The translations under genes and the position numbers were made by a program. Below are positions 1 to 13,060 of a DNA stretch of 64,000 bases, one piece after another. How positions within the stretch are numbered: position 1 is the first letter of the stretch; each line of letters begins with the position of its first letter. This DNA is from Apostichopus japonicus (Eukaryota; Echinodermata; Holothuroidea; Aspidochirotida; Stichopodidae), in the NCBI RefSeq assembly GCF_037975245.1, contig NC_092574.1, positions 14,405,213-14,469,212 of the forward strand, in the 5' to 3' direction. The notes under the pieces were generated by a model. The model ran no database searches and had not been told where the DNA came from. It was given only the letters and a program-made list of their open reading frames with translations.

Positions 1-2760
1 GGTGCAACGGTGAAAAAGGTGAAATGGTGAAATGATAAAATGGGTAAATGATAAAATGGTGAAATGATAAAATGGGTAAATGGTGAAATGATAAAATGGT
101 AAAAGTGTGAAATGGGTAAATGATAAAATGGGTGAAATGATAAAATGGTGAATGGTGGAATGGTGCAATGATCAAGGTTATATGGTAAAATGGTGGGATG
201 GTGCAATGATCAAATGGTGACATGATAACATGATAAAATGGTGAAATTGTAAAATGCTGAAATGGTGCAACGGTGAAAAAGGTGAAATGGTGAAACGATA
301 AAATGGGTAAAAGGTAAAATGGTGAAATGATAAAATGGTAAAAGTGTGAAATGGGTAAATGATAAAATGGTGAATGGTAAAATGGTGCAATGTTCAAATG
401 GTAATATGGTAAAATGGTGGAATGGTGCAATGATCAAATGGTGACATGATAACATGATAAAATGGTGAAATGGTGCAACGGTGAAAAAGGTGAAATGGTA
501 AAATGATAAAATGGGTAAATGATAAAATGGTGAAATGATAAAATGGTAAAAGTGTGAAATGGGTAAATGATAAAATGGGTGAAATGATAAAATGGTGGAA
601 TGGTGCAATGATCAAATGGTGATATGGTAAAATGGTGGAATGGTGCAATGATCAAATGGTGACATGATAACATGATAAAATGGTGAAATTGTAAAATGCT
701 GAAATGGTGCAACGGTGAAAAAGGTGAAATGGTGAAATGATAAAATGGGTAAATGATAAAATGGTGAAATGATAAAATGGGTAAATGATAAAATGGGTAA
801 ATGGTAAAATGGTGAAATGATAAAGTGGTGAAATGGTAAAATGGTGAAATGGTGAAATAATAAAATGGTAAAATGGGTGAAATGATAAAATGGTAAAATG
901 GGTGAAATGATAAAATGGGTGAAATGATAAAATGGTGAATGGTAAAATGGTGGAATGGTGAAATTATAAAATGGTGAAATGGGTAAATGATAAAATGGGT
1001 GAAATGATAAAATGGTGAATGGTAAAATGGGTAAATGATAAAATGGTGAAATGATAAAATGGTGAAATGGGTAAATGATAAAATGGTGAAATGCGTAAAT
1101 GATAAATTGGTAAAATGGTAAAAGTGTGAAATGGTGAAATGGGTTAATGATAAAATGGGTGAAATGATAAAATGGTCAATGGTATAATGGTGGAAAGGTG
1201 CAATGATCAAATGGTGATATGGTAAAATGTTGAAATGGTGCAATGGTGAAAAAGGTGAAATGGTAAAATGATAAAATGGTAAAAGTGTGAAATGGGTAAA
1301 TGATAAAATGGGTGAAATGATAAAATGGTGGAATGGTGCAATGATCAAATGGTGATATGGTAAAATGGTGGAATGGTGCAATGATCAAATGGTGACATGA
1401 TAACATGATAAAATGGTGAAATTGTAAAATGCTGAAATGGTGCAACGGTGAAAAAGGTGAAATGGTGAAATGATAAAATGGGTAAATGATAAAATGGTGA
1501 AATGATAAAATGGGTAAATGATAAAATGGGTAAATGGTAAAATGGTGAAATGATAAAGTGGTGAAATGGTAAAATGGTGAAATGGTGAAATAATAAAATG
1601 GTAAAATGGGTGAAATGATAAAATGGTAAAATGGGTGAAATGATAAAATGGGTGAAATGATAAAATGGTGAATGGTAAAATGGTGGAATGGTGAAATTAT
1701 AAAATGGTGAAATGGGTAAATGATAAAATGGGTGAAATGATAAAATGGTGAATGGTAAAATGGGTAAATGATAAAATGGTGAAATGATAAAATGGTGAAA
1801 TGGGTAAATGATAAAATGGTGAAATGCGTAAATGATAAATTGGTAAAATGGTAAAAGTGTGAAATGGGTTAATGATAAAATGGGTGAAATGATAAAATGG
1901 TCAATGGTAAAATGGTGGAAAGGTGCAATGATCAAATGGTGATATGGTAAAATGGTGGAATGGTGCAATGATCAAATGGTGACATGATAACATGATAAAA
2001 TTTTGAAATGGTGCAATGGTGAAAAAGGTGAAATGGTAAAATGATAAAATGGTGAAATGATAAAATGGGTAAATGAAATTGTAAAATGCAGAAATGGTGA
2101 AATGATAAAATGGGTAAATGATAAAATGGTGAAATGATAAAATGGGTAAATGGTAAAATGGTGAAATGATAAAATGATGAAATGGTGAAATGATAAAATG
2201 GGTGAAATGATAAAATGATGAAATGGTGAAGTGATAAATGGTGAAATGATAATATGGGTTTAATGATAAAATGGTGAAATGGTTAAATGAAAAAATGGTG
2301 AAATGATAAAATGGTGAAATGGATAAATGATAAAATGGCTAAATGATAAAATGGTGAAATGGTAAAAGTGTGAAATGGTGAAATGGGTAAATGATAAAAT
2401 GGGTGAAATGATAAAATGGTCAATGGTAAAATGGTGGAAAGGTGCAATGATCAAATGGTGCTATGGTAAAATGGTGGAATGGTGCAATGATCAAATGGTG
2501 ACATGATAAAATGGTGAAATTGTAAAATGCTGAAATGGTGAAATGATAAAATGGGTAAATGATAAAATGGTGAAATGATAAAATGGGTAAATGATAAAAT
2601 GGTGAAATGATAAAATGGGTGAAATGATAAAATGGTGAATGGCAAAATGGTGGAATGGTGCAATGATCAAATGGTGATATGGTAAAATGGTGGAATGGTG
2701 CAATGATCAAATGGTGACATGATAACATGATAAAATGGTGAAATTGTAAAATGCTGAAAT
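1..2760. repeat. higher-order satellite copy A (about 2.74 kb)
   Basis: This is the first higher-order copy seen in the window. It opens with GGTGCAACGGTGAAAAAGG, the same phrase that opens the copies at 2761 and 6155. Internal blocks match copy B at 2736-2760 bp offsets; the small drift shows indels of a few units. The left edge is set by the window and not by biology. Confidence 0.8.
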
Positions 2761-5700
2761 GGTGCAACGGTGAAAAAGGTGAAATGGTGAAATGATAAAA
2801 TGGGTAAATGATAAAATGGTGAAATGATAAAATGGGTAAATGGTGAAATGATAAAATGGTAAAAGTGTGAAATGGGTAAATGATAAAATGGGTGAAATGA
2901 TAAAATGGTGAATGGTGGAATGGATCAATGATCAAGGTTATATGGTAAAATGGTGGGATGGTGCAATGATCAAATGGTGACATGATAACATGATAAAATG
3001 GTGAAATTGTAAAATGCTGAAATGGTGCAACGGTGAAAAAGGTGAAATGATAAAATGGGTAAAAGGTAAAATGGTGAAATGATAAAATGGTAAAAGTGTG
3101 AAATGGGTAAATGATAAAATGGTGAATGGTAAAATGGTGCAATGTTCAAATGGTAATATGGTAAAATGGTGGAATGGTGCAATGATCAAATGGTGACATG
3201 ATAACATGATAAAATGGTGAAATGGTGCAACGGTGAAGAAGGTGAAATGGTAAAATGATAAAATGGGTAAATGATAAAATGGTGAAATGATAAAATGGTA
3301 AAAGTGTGAAATGGGTAAATGATAAAATGGGTGAAATGATAAAATGGTGGAATGGTGCAATGATCAAATGGTGATATGGTAAAATGGTGGAATGGTGCAA
3401 TGATCAAATGGTGACATGATAACATGATAAAATGGTGAAATTGTAAAATGCTGAAATGGTGCAACGGTGAAAAAGGTGAAATGGTGAAATGATAAAATGG
3501 GTAAATGATAAAATGGGTAAATGATAAAATGGGTAAATGGTAAAATGGTGAAATGATAAAGTGGTGAAATGGTAAAATGGTGAAATGGTGAAATAATAAA
3601 ATGGTAAAATGGGTGAAATGATAAAATGGTAAAATGGGTGAAATGATAAAATGGGTGAAATGATAAAATGGTGAATGGTAAAATGGTGGAATGGTGAAAT
3701 TATAAAATGGTGAAATGGGTAAATGATAAAATGTGTGAAATGATAAAATGGTGAATGGTAAAATGGGTAAATGATAAAATGGTGAAATGATAAAATGGTG
3801 AAATGGGTAAATGATAAAATGGTGAAATGCGTAAATGATAAATTGGTAAAATGGTAAAAGTGTGAAATGGTGAAATGGGTTAATGATAAAATGGGTGAAA
3901 TGATAAAATGGTCAATGGTATAATGGTGGAAAGGTGCAATGATCAAATGGTGATATGGTAAAATGTTGAAATGGTGCAATGGTGAAAAAGGTGAAATGGT
4001 AAAATGATAAAATGGTAAAAGTGTGAAATGGGTAAATGATAAAATGGGTGAAATGATAAAATGGTGGAATGGTGCAATGATCAAATGGTGATATGGTAAA
4101 ATGGTGGAATGGTGCAATGATCAAATGGTGACATGATAACATGATAAAATGGTGAAATTGTAAAATGCTGAAATGGTGCAACGGTGAAAAAGGTGAAATG
4201 GTGAAATGATAAAATGGGTAAATGATAAAATGGTGAAATGATAAAATGGGTAAATGATAAAATGGGTAAATGGTAAAATGGTGAAATGATAAAGTGGTGA
4301 AATGGTAAAATGGTGAAATGGTGAAATAATAAAATGGTAAAATGGGTGAAATGATAAAATGGTAAAATGGGTGAAATGATAAAATGGGTGAAATGATAAA
4401 ATGGTGAATGGTAAAATGGTGGAATGGTGAAATTATAAAATGGTGAAATGGGTAAATGATAAAATGGGTGAAATGATAAAATGGTGAATGGTAAAATGGG
4501 TAAATGATAAAATGGTGAAATGATAAAATGGTGAAATGGGTAAATGATAAAATGGTGAAATGCGTAAATGATAAATTGGTAAAATGGTAAAAGTGTGAAA
4601 TGGGTTAATGATAAAATGGGTGAAATGATAAAATGGTCAATGGTAAAATGGTGGAAAGGTGCAATGATCAAATGGTGATATGGTAAAATGGTGGAATGGT
4701 GCAATGATCAAATGGTGACATGATAACATGATAAAATGTTGAAATGGTGCAATGGTGAAAAAGGTGAAATGGTAAAATGATAAAATGGTGAAATGATAAA
4801 ATGGGTAAATGAAATTGTAAAATGCAGAAATGGTGAAATGATAAAATGGGTAAATGATAAAATGGTGAAATGATAAAATGGGTAAATGGTAAAATGGTGA
4901 AATGATAAAATGATGAAATGGTGAAATGATAAAATGGGTGAAATGATAAAATGATGAAATGGTGAAGTGATAAATGGTGAAATGATAATATGGGTTTAAT
5001 GATAAAATGGTGAAATGGTTAAATGAAAAAATGGTGAAATGATAAAATGGTGAAATGGATAAATGATAAAATGGCTAAATGATAAAATGGTGAAATGGTA
5101 AAAGTGTGAAATGGTGAAATGGGTAAATGATAAAATGGGTGAAATGATAAAATGGTCAATGGTAAAATGGTGGAAAGGTGCAATGATCAAATGGTGCTAT
5201 GGTAAAATGGTGGAATGGTGCAATGATCAAATGGTGACATGATAAAATGGTGAAATTGTAAAATGCTGAAATGGTGAAATGATAAAATGGGTAAATGATA
5301 AAATGGTGAAATGATAAAATGGGTAAATGATAAAATGGTGAAATGATAAAATGGGTGAAATGATAAAATGGTGAATGGCAAAATGGTGGAATGGTGCAAT
5401 GATCAAATGGTGATATGGTAAAATGGTGGAATGGTGCAATGATCAAATGGTGACATGATAACATGATAAAATGGTGAAATTGTAAAATGCTGAAATGGTG
5501 CAACGGTGAAAAAGGTGAAATGGTGAAATGATAAAATGGGTAAATGATAAAATGGTGAAATGATAAAATGATGAAATGGTGAAATGATAAAATGGGTGAA
5601 ATGATAAAATGATGAAATGGTGAAGTGATAAATGGTGAAATGATAATATGGGTTTAATGATAAAATGGTGAAATGGTTAAATGAAAAAATGGTGAAATGA

Positions 5701-6154
5701 TAAAATGGTGAAATGGATAAATGATAAAATGGCTAAATGATAAAATGGTGAAATGGTAAAAGTGTGAAATGGTGAAATGGGTAAATGATAAAATGGGTGA
5801 AATGATAAAATGGTCAATGGTAAAATGGTGGAAAGGTGCAATGATCAAATGGTGCTATGGTAAAATGGTGGAATGGTGCAATGATCAAATGGTGACATGA
5901 TAAAATGGTGAAATTGTAAAATGCTGAAATGGTGAAATGATAAAATGGGTAAATGATAAAATGGTGAAATGATAAAATGGGTAAATGATAAAATGGTGAA
6001 ATGATAAAATGGGTGAAATGATAAAATGGTGAATGGCAAAATGGTGGAATGGTGCAATGATCAAATGGTGATATGGTAAAATGGTGGAATGGTGCAATGA
6101 TCAAATGGTGACATGATAACATGATAAAATGGTGAAATTGTAAAATGCTGAAAT
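2761..6154. repeat. higher-order satellite copy B with internal duplication
   Basis: This copy repeats copy A nearly base for base but is about 658 bp longer. The extra length comes from a tandem duplication of the block near 4897-5554, repeated at about 5555-6212 (exact offset 658 bp). The block contains the distinctive phrases GAAGTGATAAATGG and TATGGGTTTAATG. Confidence 0.8.
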
Positions 6155-8050
6155 GGTGCAACGGTGAAAAAGGTGAAATGGTGAAATGATAAAATGGGTA
6201 AATGATAAAATGGTGAAATGATAAAATGGGTAAATGGTGAAATGATAAAATGGTAAAAGTGTGAAATGGGTAAATGATAAAATGGGTGAAATGATAAAAT
6301 GGTGAATGGTGGAATGGAGCAATGATCAAGGTTATATGGTAAAATGGTGGGATGGTGCAATGATCAAATGGTGACATGATAACATGATAAAATGGTGAAA
6401 TTGTAAAATGCTGAAATGGTGCAACGGTGAAAAAGGTGAAATGGTGAAATGATAAAATGGGTAAAAGGTAAAATGGTGAAATGATAAAATGGTAAAAGTG
6501 TGAAATGGGTAAATGATAAAATGGTGAATGGTAAAATGGTGCAATGTTCAAATGGTAATATGGTAAAATGGTGGAATGGTGCAATGATCAAATGGTGACA
6601 TGATAACATGATAAAATGGTGAAATGGTGCAACGGTGAAAAAGGTGAAATGGTAAAATGATAAAATGGGTAAATGATAAAATGGTGAAATGATAAAATGG
6701 TAAAAGTGTGAAATGGGTAAATGATAAAATGGGTGAAATGATAAAATGGTGGAATGGTGCAATGATCAAATGGTGATATGGTAAAATGGTGGAATGGTGC
6801 AATGATCAAATGGTGACATGATAACATGATAAAATGGTGAAATTGTAAAATGCTGAAATGGTGCAACGGTGAAAAAGGTGAAATGGTGAAATGATAAAAT
6901 GGGTAAATGATAAAATGGTGAAATGATAAAATGGGTAAATGATAAAATGGGTAAATGGTAAAATGGTGAAATGATAAAGTGGTGAAATGGTAAAATGGTG
7001 AAATGGTGAAATAATAAAATGGTAAAATGGGTGAAATGATAAAATGGTAAAATGGGTGAAATGATAAAATGGGTGAAATGATAAAATGGTGAATGGTAAA
7101 ATGGTGGAATGGTGAAATTATAAAATGGTGAAATGGGTAAATGATAAAATGGGTGAAATGATAAAATGGTGAATGGTAAAATGGGTAAATGATAAAATGG
7201 GTAAATGATAAAATGGTGAAATGGGTAAATGATAAAATGGTGAAATGCGTAAATGATAAATTGGTAAAATGGTAAAAGTGTGAAATGGTGAAATGGGTTA
7301 ATGATAAAATGGGTGAAATGATAAAATGGTCAATGGTATAATGGTGGAAAGGTGCAATGATCAAATGGTGATATGGTAAAATGTTGAAATGGTGCAATGG
7401 TGCAATGGTGAAAAAGGTGAAATGGTAAAATGATAAAATGGTAAAAGTGTGAAATGGGTAAATGATAAAATGGGTGAAATGATAAAATGGTGGAATGGTG
7501 CAATGATCAAATGGTGATATGGTAAAATGGTGGAATGGTGCAATGATCAAATGGTGACATGATAACATGATAAAATGGTGAAATTGTAAAATGCTGAAAT
7601 GGTGCAACGGTGAAAAAGGTGAAATGGTGAAATGATAAAATGGGTAAATGATAAAATGGTGAAATGATAAAATGGGTAAATGATAAAATGGGTAAATGGT
7701 AAAATGGTGAAATGATAAAGTGGTGAAATGGTAAAATGGTGAAATGGTGAAATAATAAAATGGTAAAATGGGTGAAATGATAAAATGGTAAAATGGTGAA
7801 ATGATAAAATGGGTGAAATGATAAAATGGTGAATGGTAAAATGGTGGAATGGTGAAATTATAAAATGGTGAAATGGGTAAATGATAAAATGGTGAAATGC
7901 GTAAATGATAAATTGGTAAAATGGTAAAAGTGTGAAATGGTGAAATGGGTTAATGATAAAATGGGTGAAATGATAAAATGGTCAATGGTAAAATGGTGGA
8001 AAGGTGCAATGATCAAATGGTGATATGGTAAAATGGTGGAATGGTGCAAT
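6155..8050. repeat. higher-order satellite copy C, shortened
   Basis: This third copy begins with the same opening phrase at 6155 and follows copies A and B. Around 7880-7920 it jumps directly from a block equivalent to 1710 to one equivalent to 1810, so it is internally deleted. After about 8050 similarity to the higher-order unit fades and only the short 8-bp periodicity remains to 10540. Confidence 0.65.
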
Positions 8051-10539
8051 GATCAAATGGTAACATGATAACATGATAAAATGTTGAAATGGTGCAATGG
8101 TGAAAAAGGTGAAATGGTAAAATGATAAAATGGTGAAATGATAAAATGGGTAAATGATAAAATGGGTAAATGGTGAAATGATAAAATGGTAAATGATGAA
8201 ATGGTGAAATGGTAAAATAATGAAATGATAAAATGGTAAAATGGGTGAAATGATAAAATGGGTGAAATGGGTAAATGGTGAAATGGATGAAATGATAAAA
8301 TGATGAAATGGTGAAATGGTAAAATGGTGAAATGATAAAATGGTAAAATGGGTGAAATGATAAAATGGGTGAAATGATAAAATGATTAAATGGTAAAATG
8401 GTGAAATGGTGAAATGGTGAATGGTGAAATGATAATATGGGTTTAATGATAAAATGGTGAAATGGTGAACTGGTTAAATGAAAAAATGGTGAAATGATAA
8501 AATGGTGAAATGGTAAATGATAAAATGGTGAAATGGTAAAATGGTAAATTGGGTAAATGATAAAATGATGAAATGATAAAATGATGAAATGGTGAAATGG
8601 TTAAAATGGTGAAATGGTGAAATGGTAAAACGATAAAATGGTTAAAGGGTGAAATGATGAAATGTTGAAATGATGGAATGATGAAATGGTGAAATGGGTA
8701 AATGGTAAAATTGTGAAATGGGTGAATGATAAAATGGTGAAATGATAAATTGTGAAATGATAAAATGGTGAAATGGGTGAAATGATAAAATGGTTAAATG
8801 ATAAAATGGTGAAATGGTAAAAGTGTGAAAGTGTGAAATGGTGAAATGGGTAAATGATAAAATGGTCAATGGTAAAATGGTGGAAAGGTGCAATGATCAA
8901 ATGGTGCTATGGTAAAATGGTGGAATGGTGCAAAAATAAAATGGTGAAATTGTAAAATTGTAAAATGCTGAAATGGTGAAATGATAAAATGGGTAAATGA
9001 TAAAATGGTGAAATGATAAAATGGGTAAAGGGTGAAATGATAAAATGGGTAAATGGTAAAATGGATGAAATGATAAAATGATGAAATGATGAAATGGTGA
9101 AATGGTAAAATGATAAAATGGTAAAATGGGTGAAATGATAAAATGGGTGAAATGATAAAATGATGAAATGGTGAAATGATAAATGGTGAAATGATAATAT
9201 GGGTTTAATGATAAAATGGTGAAATGAAAAAATGGTGAAATGATAAAATGGTGAAATGGTAAATGGATAAATGATAAAATGGTTAAATGATAAAATGGTG
9301 AAATGGTAAAAGTGTGAAATGGTGAAATGGGTTAATGATAAAATGGGTGAAATGATAAAATGGTCAATGGTAAAATGGTGGAAAGGTGCAATGATCAAAT
9401 GGTGATATGGTAAAATGGTGGAATGGTGCAATGATCAAATGGTGACATGATAACATGATAAAATGTTGAAATGGTGCAATGGTGAAAAAGGTGAAATGGT
9501 AAAATGATAAAATGGTGAAATGATAAAATGGGTAAATGATAAAATGGGTAAATGGTAAAATGGTGAAATGATAAAATGGTGAAATGATAAAGTGGTAAAT
9601 GGTAAAATGATGAAATGGTAAAATAATGAAATGGTAAAATGGTGAAATGATAAAATGGTAAAATGGGTGAAATGATAAAATGGTAAAATGAGTGAAATGA
9701 TAAAATGGGTGAAATGATAAAATGATGAAATGGTGAAATGGTAAAATGATAAAATGGTGAAATGATAAAATGGTGAAATGATACAATGGTGAAATGCGTA
9801 AATGATAAATTGGTAAAAGTGTGAAATGGTGCAATGGGTAAATGATAAAATGGGTGAAATGATAAAATGATGAAATGGTGGAATGGTAAAATGATTAAAT
9901 GGTAAATGGGTTAAATGGTTAAAGGGTGAAATGATGAAATGTTGAAATGTGTAAATGATAAAATGGTGAAATGATAAAGTGGTGAAATGGTGAAATGATA
10001 AAATGTTGAAATGGTAAATGGCTAAATGGTAAAATGGGTGAAATGATAAAATGGTAAAATGGGTGAAATGATAAAATGGTGAAATGATAAAGTGGTAAAT
10101 GGTAAAATGATGAAATGGTAAAATGATGAAATGGTAAAATGATGAAATGGTAAAATGGTGAAATGATAAAATGGTAAAATGGGTGAAATGATAAAATGGT
10201 GAAATGGGTGAAATGATAAAATGGGTGAAATGATAAAATGATGAAATGGTAAAATGATAAAATGGTGAAATGATAAAATGATAAAATGGTGAAATGATAC
10301 AATGGTGAAATGCGTAAATGATAAATTGGTAAAATGGTAAAAGTGTGAAATGGTGAAATGGGTAAATGATAAAATGGGTGAAATGATAAAATGGTGAATG
10401 GTAAAATGGTGAAATGGGTAAATGATAAAATGATACAATGGTGAAATGGGTAAATGATAAATTGGTAAAAGTGTGAAATGGGTAAATGATAAAATTGGTG
10501 AAATGATAAAATGGTAAAATGGTTAAATTGTAATATAGT

Positions 10540-11275
10540 AGACTAAATTATGAATATAGGTGGCTTATTTATGTATATACTTATGAATATATGTGACTTT
10601 CTAATGAATATATGTGGCTTAATGGTAATATAGAAAACTTACTTATGAATAAACTTATGAATATATGTGACTTACTTAATCATATCTGTTAAATACTTAT
10701 GAATATATGTGGCTTAAGGGTAATAAAGTAAATTTACTTATGAATATATGTGGCTTACAATAGTAACAAATAGTTAAACTAACTTATGAATATATGTGGC
10801 TTACAATACTAGCAAATAGTTCAACTTACTTATGAATACCTTTGGCATACAATACTTATAAGTAATGAAACTTAATTATGAATATCTGTGGCTTACAATA
10901 GTAACGAATAGTTTAATTTAATTGTGAAAATATTTGGCTTACAATACTTATAAGTAATTTAATAAACTTACAAATATCTGTTACTTAAAATACTTACGAA
11001 TAGTTAAACTTACTTACGAATATATGTGGCTTACATTACTTACGAGTAGTTAAACTTACTTATGAATATATGTGGCTTAAAACACCTAAGAATAGTTAAA
11101 GTTACTAATGAATATCTGTGGCTTACAATACTTATGAGAAGTTTAACTTAATTATGAATATAGGCGGCTTACAATAGTAGCGAATAGTTAAACTAACTTA
11201 TGAATATCTATCGCTTACAATAGTTATATATAGTTAAACTAAATTATGAATACCTGAGGCTTACAATAAAGGGTA
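10540..11275. repeat. 46-47-bp tandem repeat
   Basis: About fifteen degenerate copies of a unit resembling CTTATGAATATATGTGGCTT followed by ACAATACTTA and a GAATAGTTAAACTTA tail. Spacing between the TGAATAT words is typically 46-47 bp (10741, 10787, 10833). Copies at the left end are shorter and more irregular. No coding potential is visible. Confidence 0.85.
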
Positions 11276-11410
11276 TAATAGTGAAATGGAAAAAGGGTTA
11301 AATGATAAAATGATCAAAATAATGAGATGATAACATGATAACATGGTAATATGGTTATATGGTAAAAGGGTGAAATGATAAGTGGTGAAGTGGTGAAATG
11401 GTAAATTTTT
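11276..11410. repeat. returning fragment of the first satellite
   Basis: Words of the 1-10540 array reappear here (AAATGATAAAATGATCAAA, GATAACATGATAACATGG, GGTGAAATG) after 735 bp of an unrelated repeat. The order suggests that the 46-47-bp repeat arose or was inserted inside the edge of the larger array. Confidence 0.75.
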
Positions 11411-13060
11411 ATGCAATATTTTATTCAAAACAATCTTCAAATCTGAATAAAAACATATAATTAACTCATTGCAATACAAACACACATTCACATACATAAA
11501 AGGCTGGGCGAGGTAGCTGGAAGCTGGTGAAAAAGCTGTTTGGTGGTGGTATATGTAAGTTGGTTGTTGGAGACGTCTTGAACATCTATAAATATATTAA
11601 CTAGAAAAGAACAATCAGGCATTTTATTTTAGTTCAAACATTATTCAAATCAGTATAAAAATATATAGTTATATCATTGCAATAACAACCCACATACTTT
11701 ACTCTTTTGCTTGTGGCAAAAGGCTGTGGGGAGGTAGCTGTTGGAAGGTGGTTGGTATTTGTTAGTCGGTGGCTAGGGACGTCTGGAACATCTATAAAAT
11801 ATAAACTAAGAAAGAAAAATCAGGCATTCCTTTAACAAAGCATGTCATATTTTATTTTATTTAAAACACTCTTGAAATCGGCATAAAAATATATTGTAAA
11901 ATCATTGCAATACCAACATACATACTTTACTCTTTTGCGTGTGGCAAAAGGCTGGAGGGGGGAGGTAGCTGGAAGCTGGTGGAAGGTGTTTGGTGGTGGT
12001 ATATATTAGTTGGTTGCTGGAGGCGTCTTGAACATCTATAAATATATAAACTAGAAAAGAACAATCAGGCATTTTATTTTAGTTCAAACATTATTCAAAT
12101 CGGTATAAAAATATATAGTAATATCATTGCAATACCAACCCACATACTTTACTCTTTTGCTCGTGGCAAAAGGCTGTGGGAAGGTAGCTGTTGGAAGGTG
12201 GTTGGTATTTGTAAGTCGGTGGCTAGGGACGTCTGGAACATCTATAAAATATAAACTAAGAAAGAAAAATCAGGCATTCCTTTAACAAAGCATGTCATAT
12301 TTTATTTTATTTAAAACACTCTTGAATTCGGCATAAAAATATATTGTAAAATCATTGCAATACTAACATACATACTTTACTCATTTGCGTGTGGCAAAAG
12401 GCTGGAGGGGGAGGTAGCTGGAAGCTGGTGGAAGGTGTTTGGTGGTGGTATATATTAGTTGGTTGCTGGAGGCGTCTTGAACGTTTGTAAATATATAAAC
12501 TAGAAAAGAACAATCAGGCATTTTATTTTAGTTCAAACATTATTCAAATCAGTATAAAAATATATAGTAATATCATTGCAATACCAACCCACATACTTTA
12601 CTCTTTTGCTCGTGGCAAAAGGCTGTGGGAAGGTAGCTGTTGGAAGGTGGTTGGTATTTGTTAGTCAGTGGCTAGGGACGTCTGGAGCATCTATAAAATA
12701 TAAACTAAGAAAAAAAATCAGGCATTCCTTTAATAAAGCATGTCATATTTTATATATTTAAAACACTCTTGAAATCGGCATAAAAATATATTGTAAAATC
12801 ATTGCAATACCAACATACATACTTTACTCTTTTTCTTGTGGCAAAAGGCTGGGGGAAGGTAGCTGGTGACTGGTGGAAGGTGGTTGGTATTTGTTGGTTG
12901 TTGGCTGGAGTCATCTGGAACATCTATAAAATATAAACTAGAAAGAACAATCAGGCATTTCTTTAACAAATCTGCATAAATATATATAATAACATCATTG
13001 CAATACAAACACACATATTTTATTACTCTTTTGCTTGTGGCAAAAAGGAAAGTGGCTGTT
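11411..13060. repeat. 225-bp tandem repeat with 450-bp dimeric order
   Basis: Seven to eight copies of a unit containing ACTCTTTTGC, GTGGCAAAAGGCTG, GGTAGCTGG, CATCTATAAA and a CATTGCAATACCAAC stretch. ACTCTTTTGC-type words start at 11701, 11929, 12151, 12379, 12600, 12826 and 13024. Alternate copies match each other best (11701, 12151, 12600 versus 11929, 12379, 12826), which gives a 447-450-bp dimer. The first copy (near 11480) lacks the ACTCTTTTGC segment and the last spacing is shortened to 198 bp. Confidence 0.9.

Larger units (their letters stand above)
1..10540. repeat. C-depleted minisatellite array with higher-order repeats
   Basis: The whole stretch is built from short words of about 8 bp, mainly ATGGTGAA, ATGATAAA, ATGGGTAA and ATGGTAAA. 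The + strand is made almost only of A, G and T. C is confined to a few recurring words such as GTGCAATGATCAAATG, GTGCAACGG, AATGCTGAAATGG and GACATGATAACATG. These C-bearing words mark a higher-order structure: the sequence at 1 recurs at 2761 and at 6155, and long internal blocks recur at an offset of 2736 bp (for example 1345 and 4081). From about 8050 on the order is looser and more diverged. The array starts before the window. The many open frames on the minus strand follow from the rarity of TTA, CTA and TCA on the + strand and are not genes. Confidence 0.95.

Noticed and set aside
178-10438. Many long minus-strand open frames (up to 339 codons) rich in His, Phe, Ile and Ser
   Set aside because: They lie in the C-depleted satellite, where stop codons on the minus strand are rare by composition. 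The peptides just translate the 8-bp words and recur with the higher-order units.
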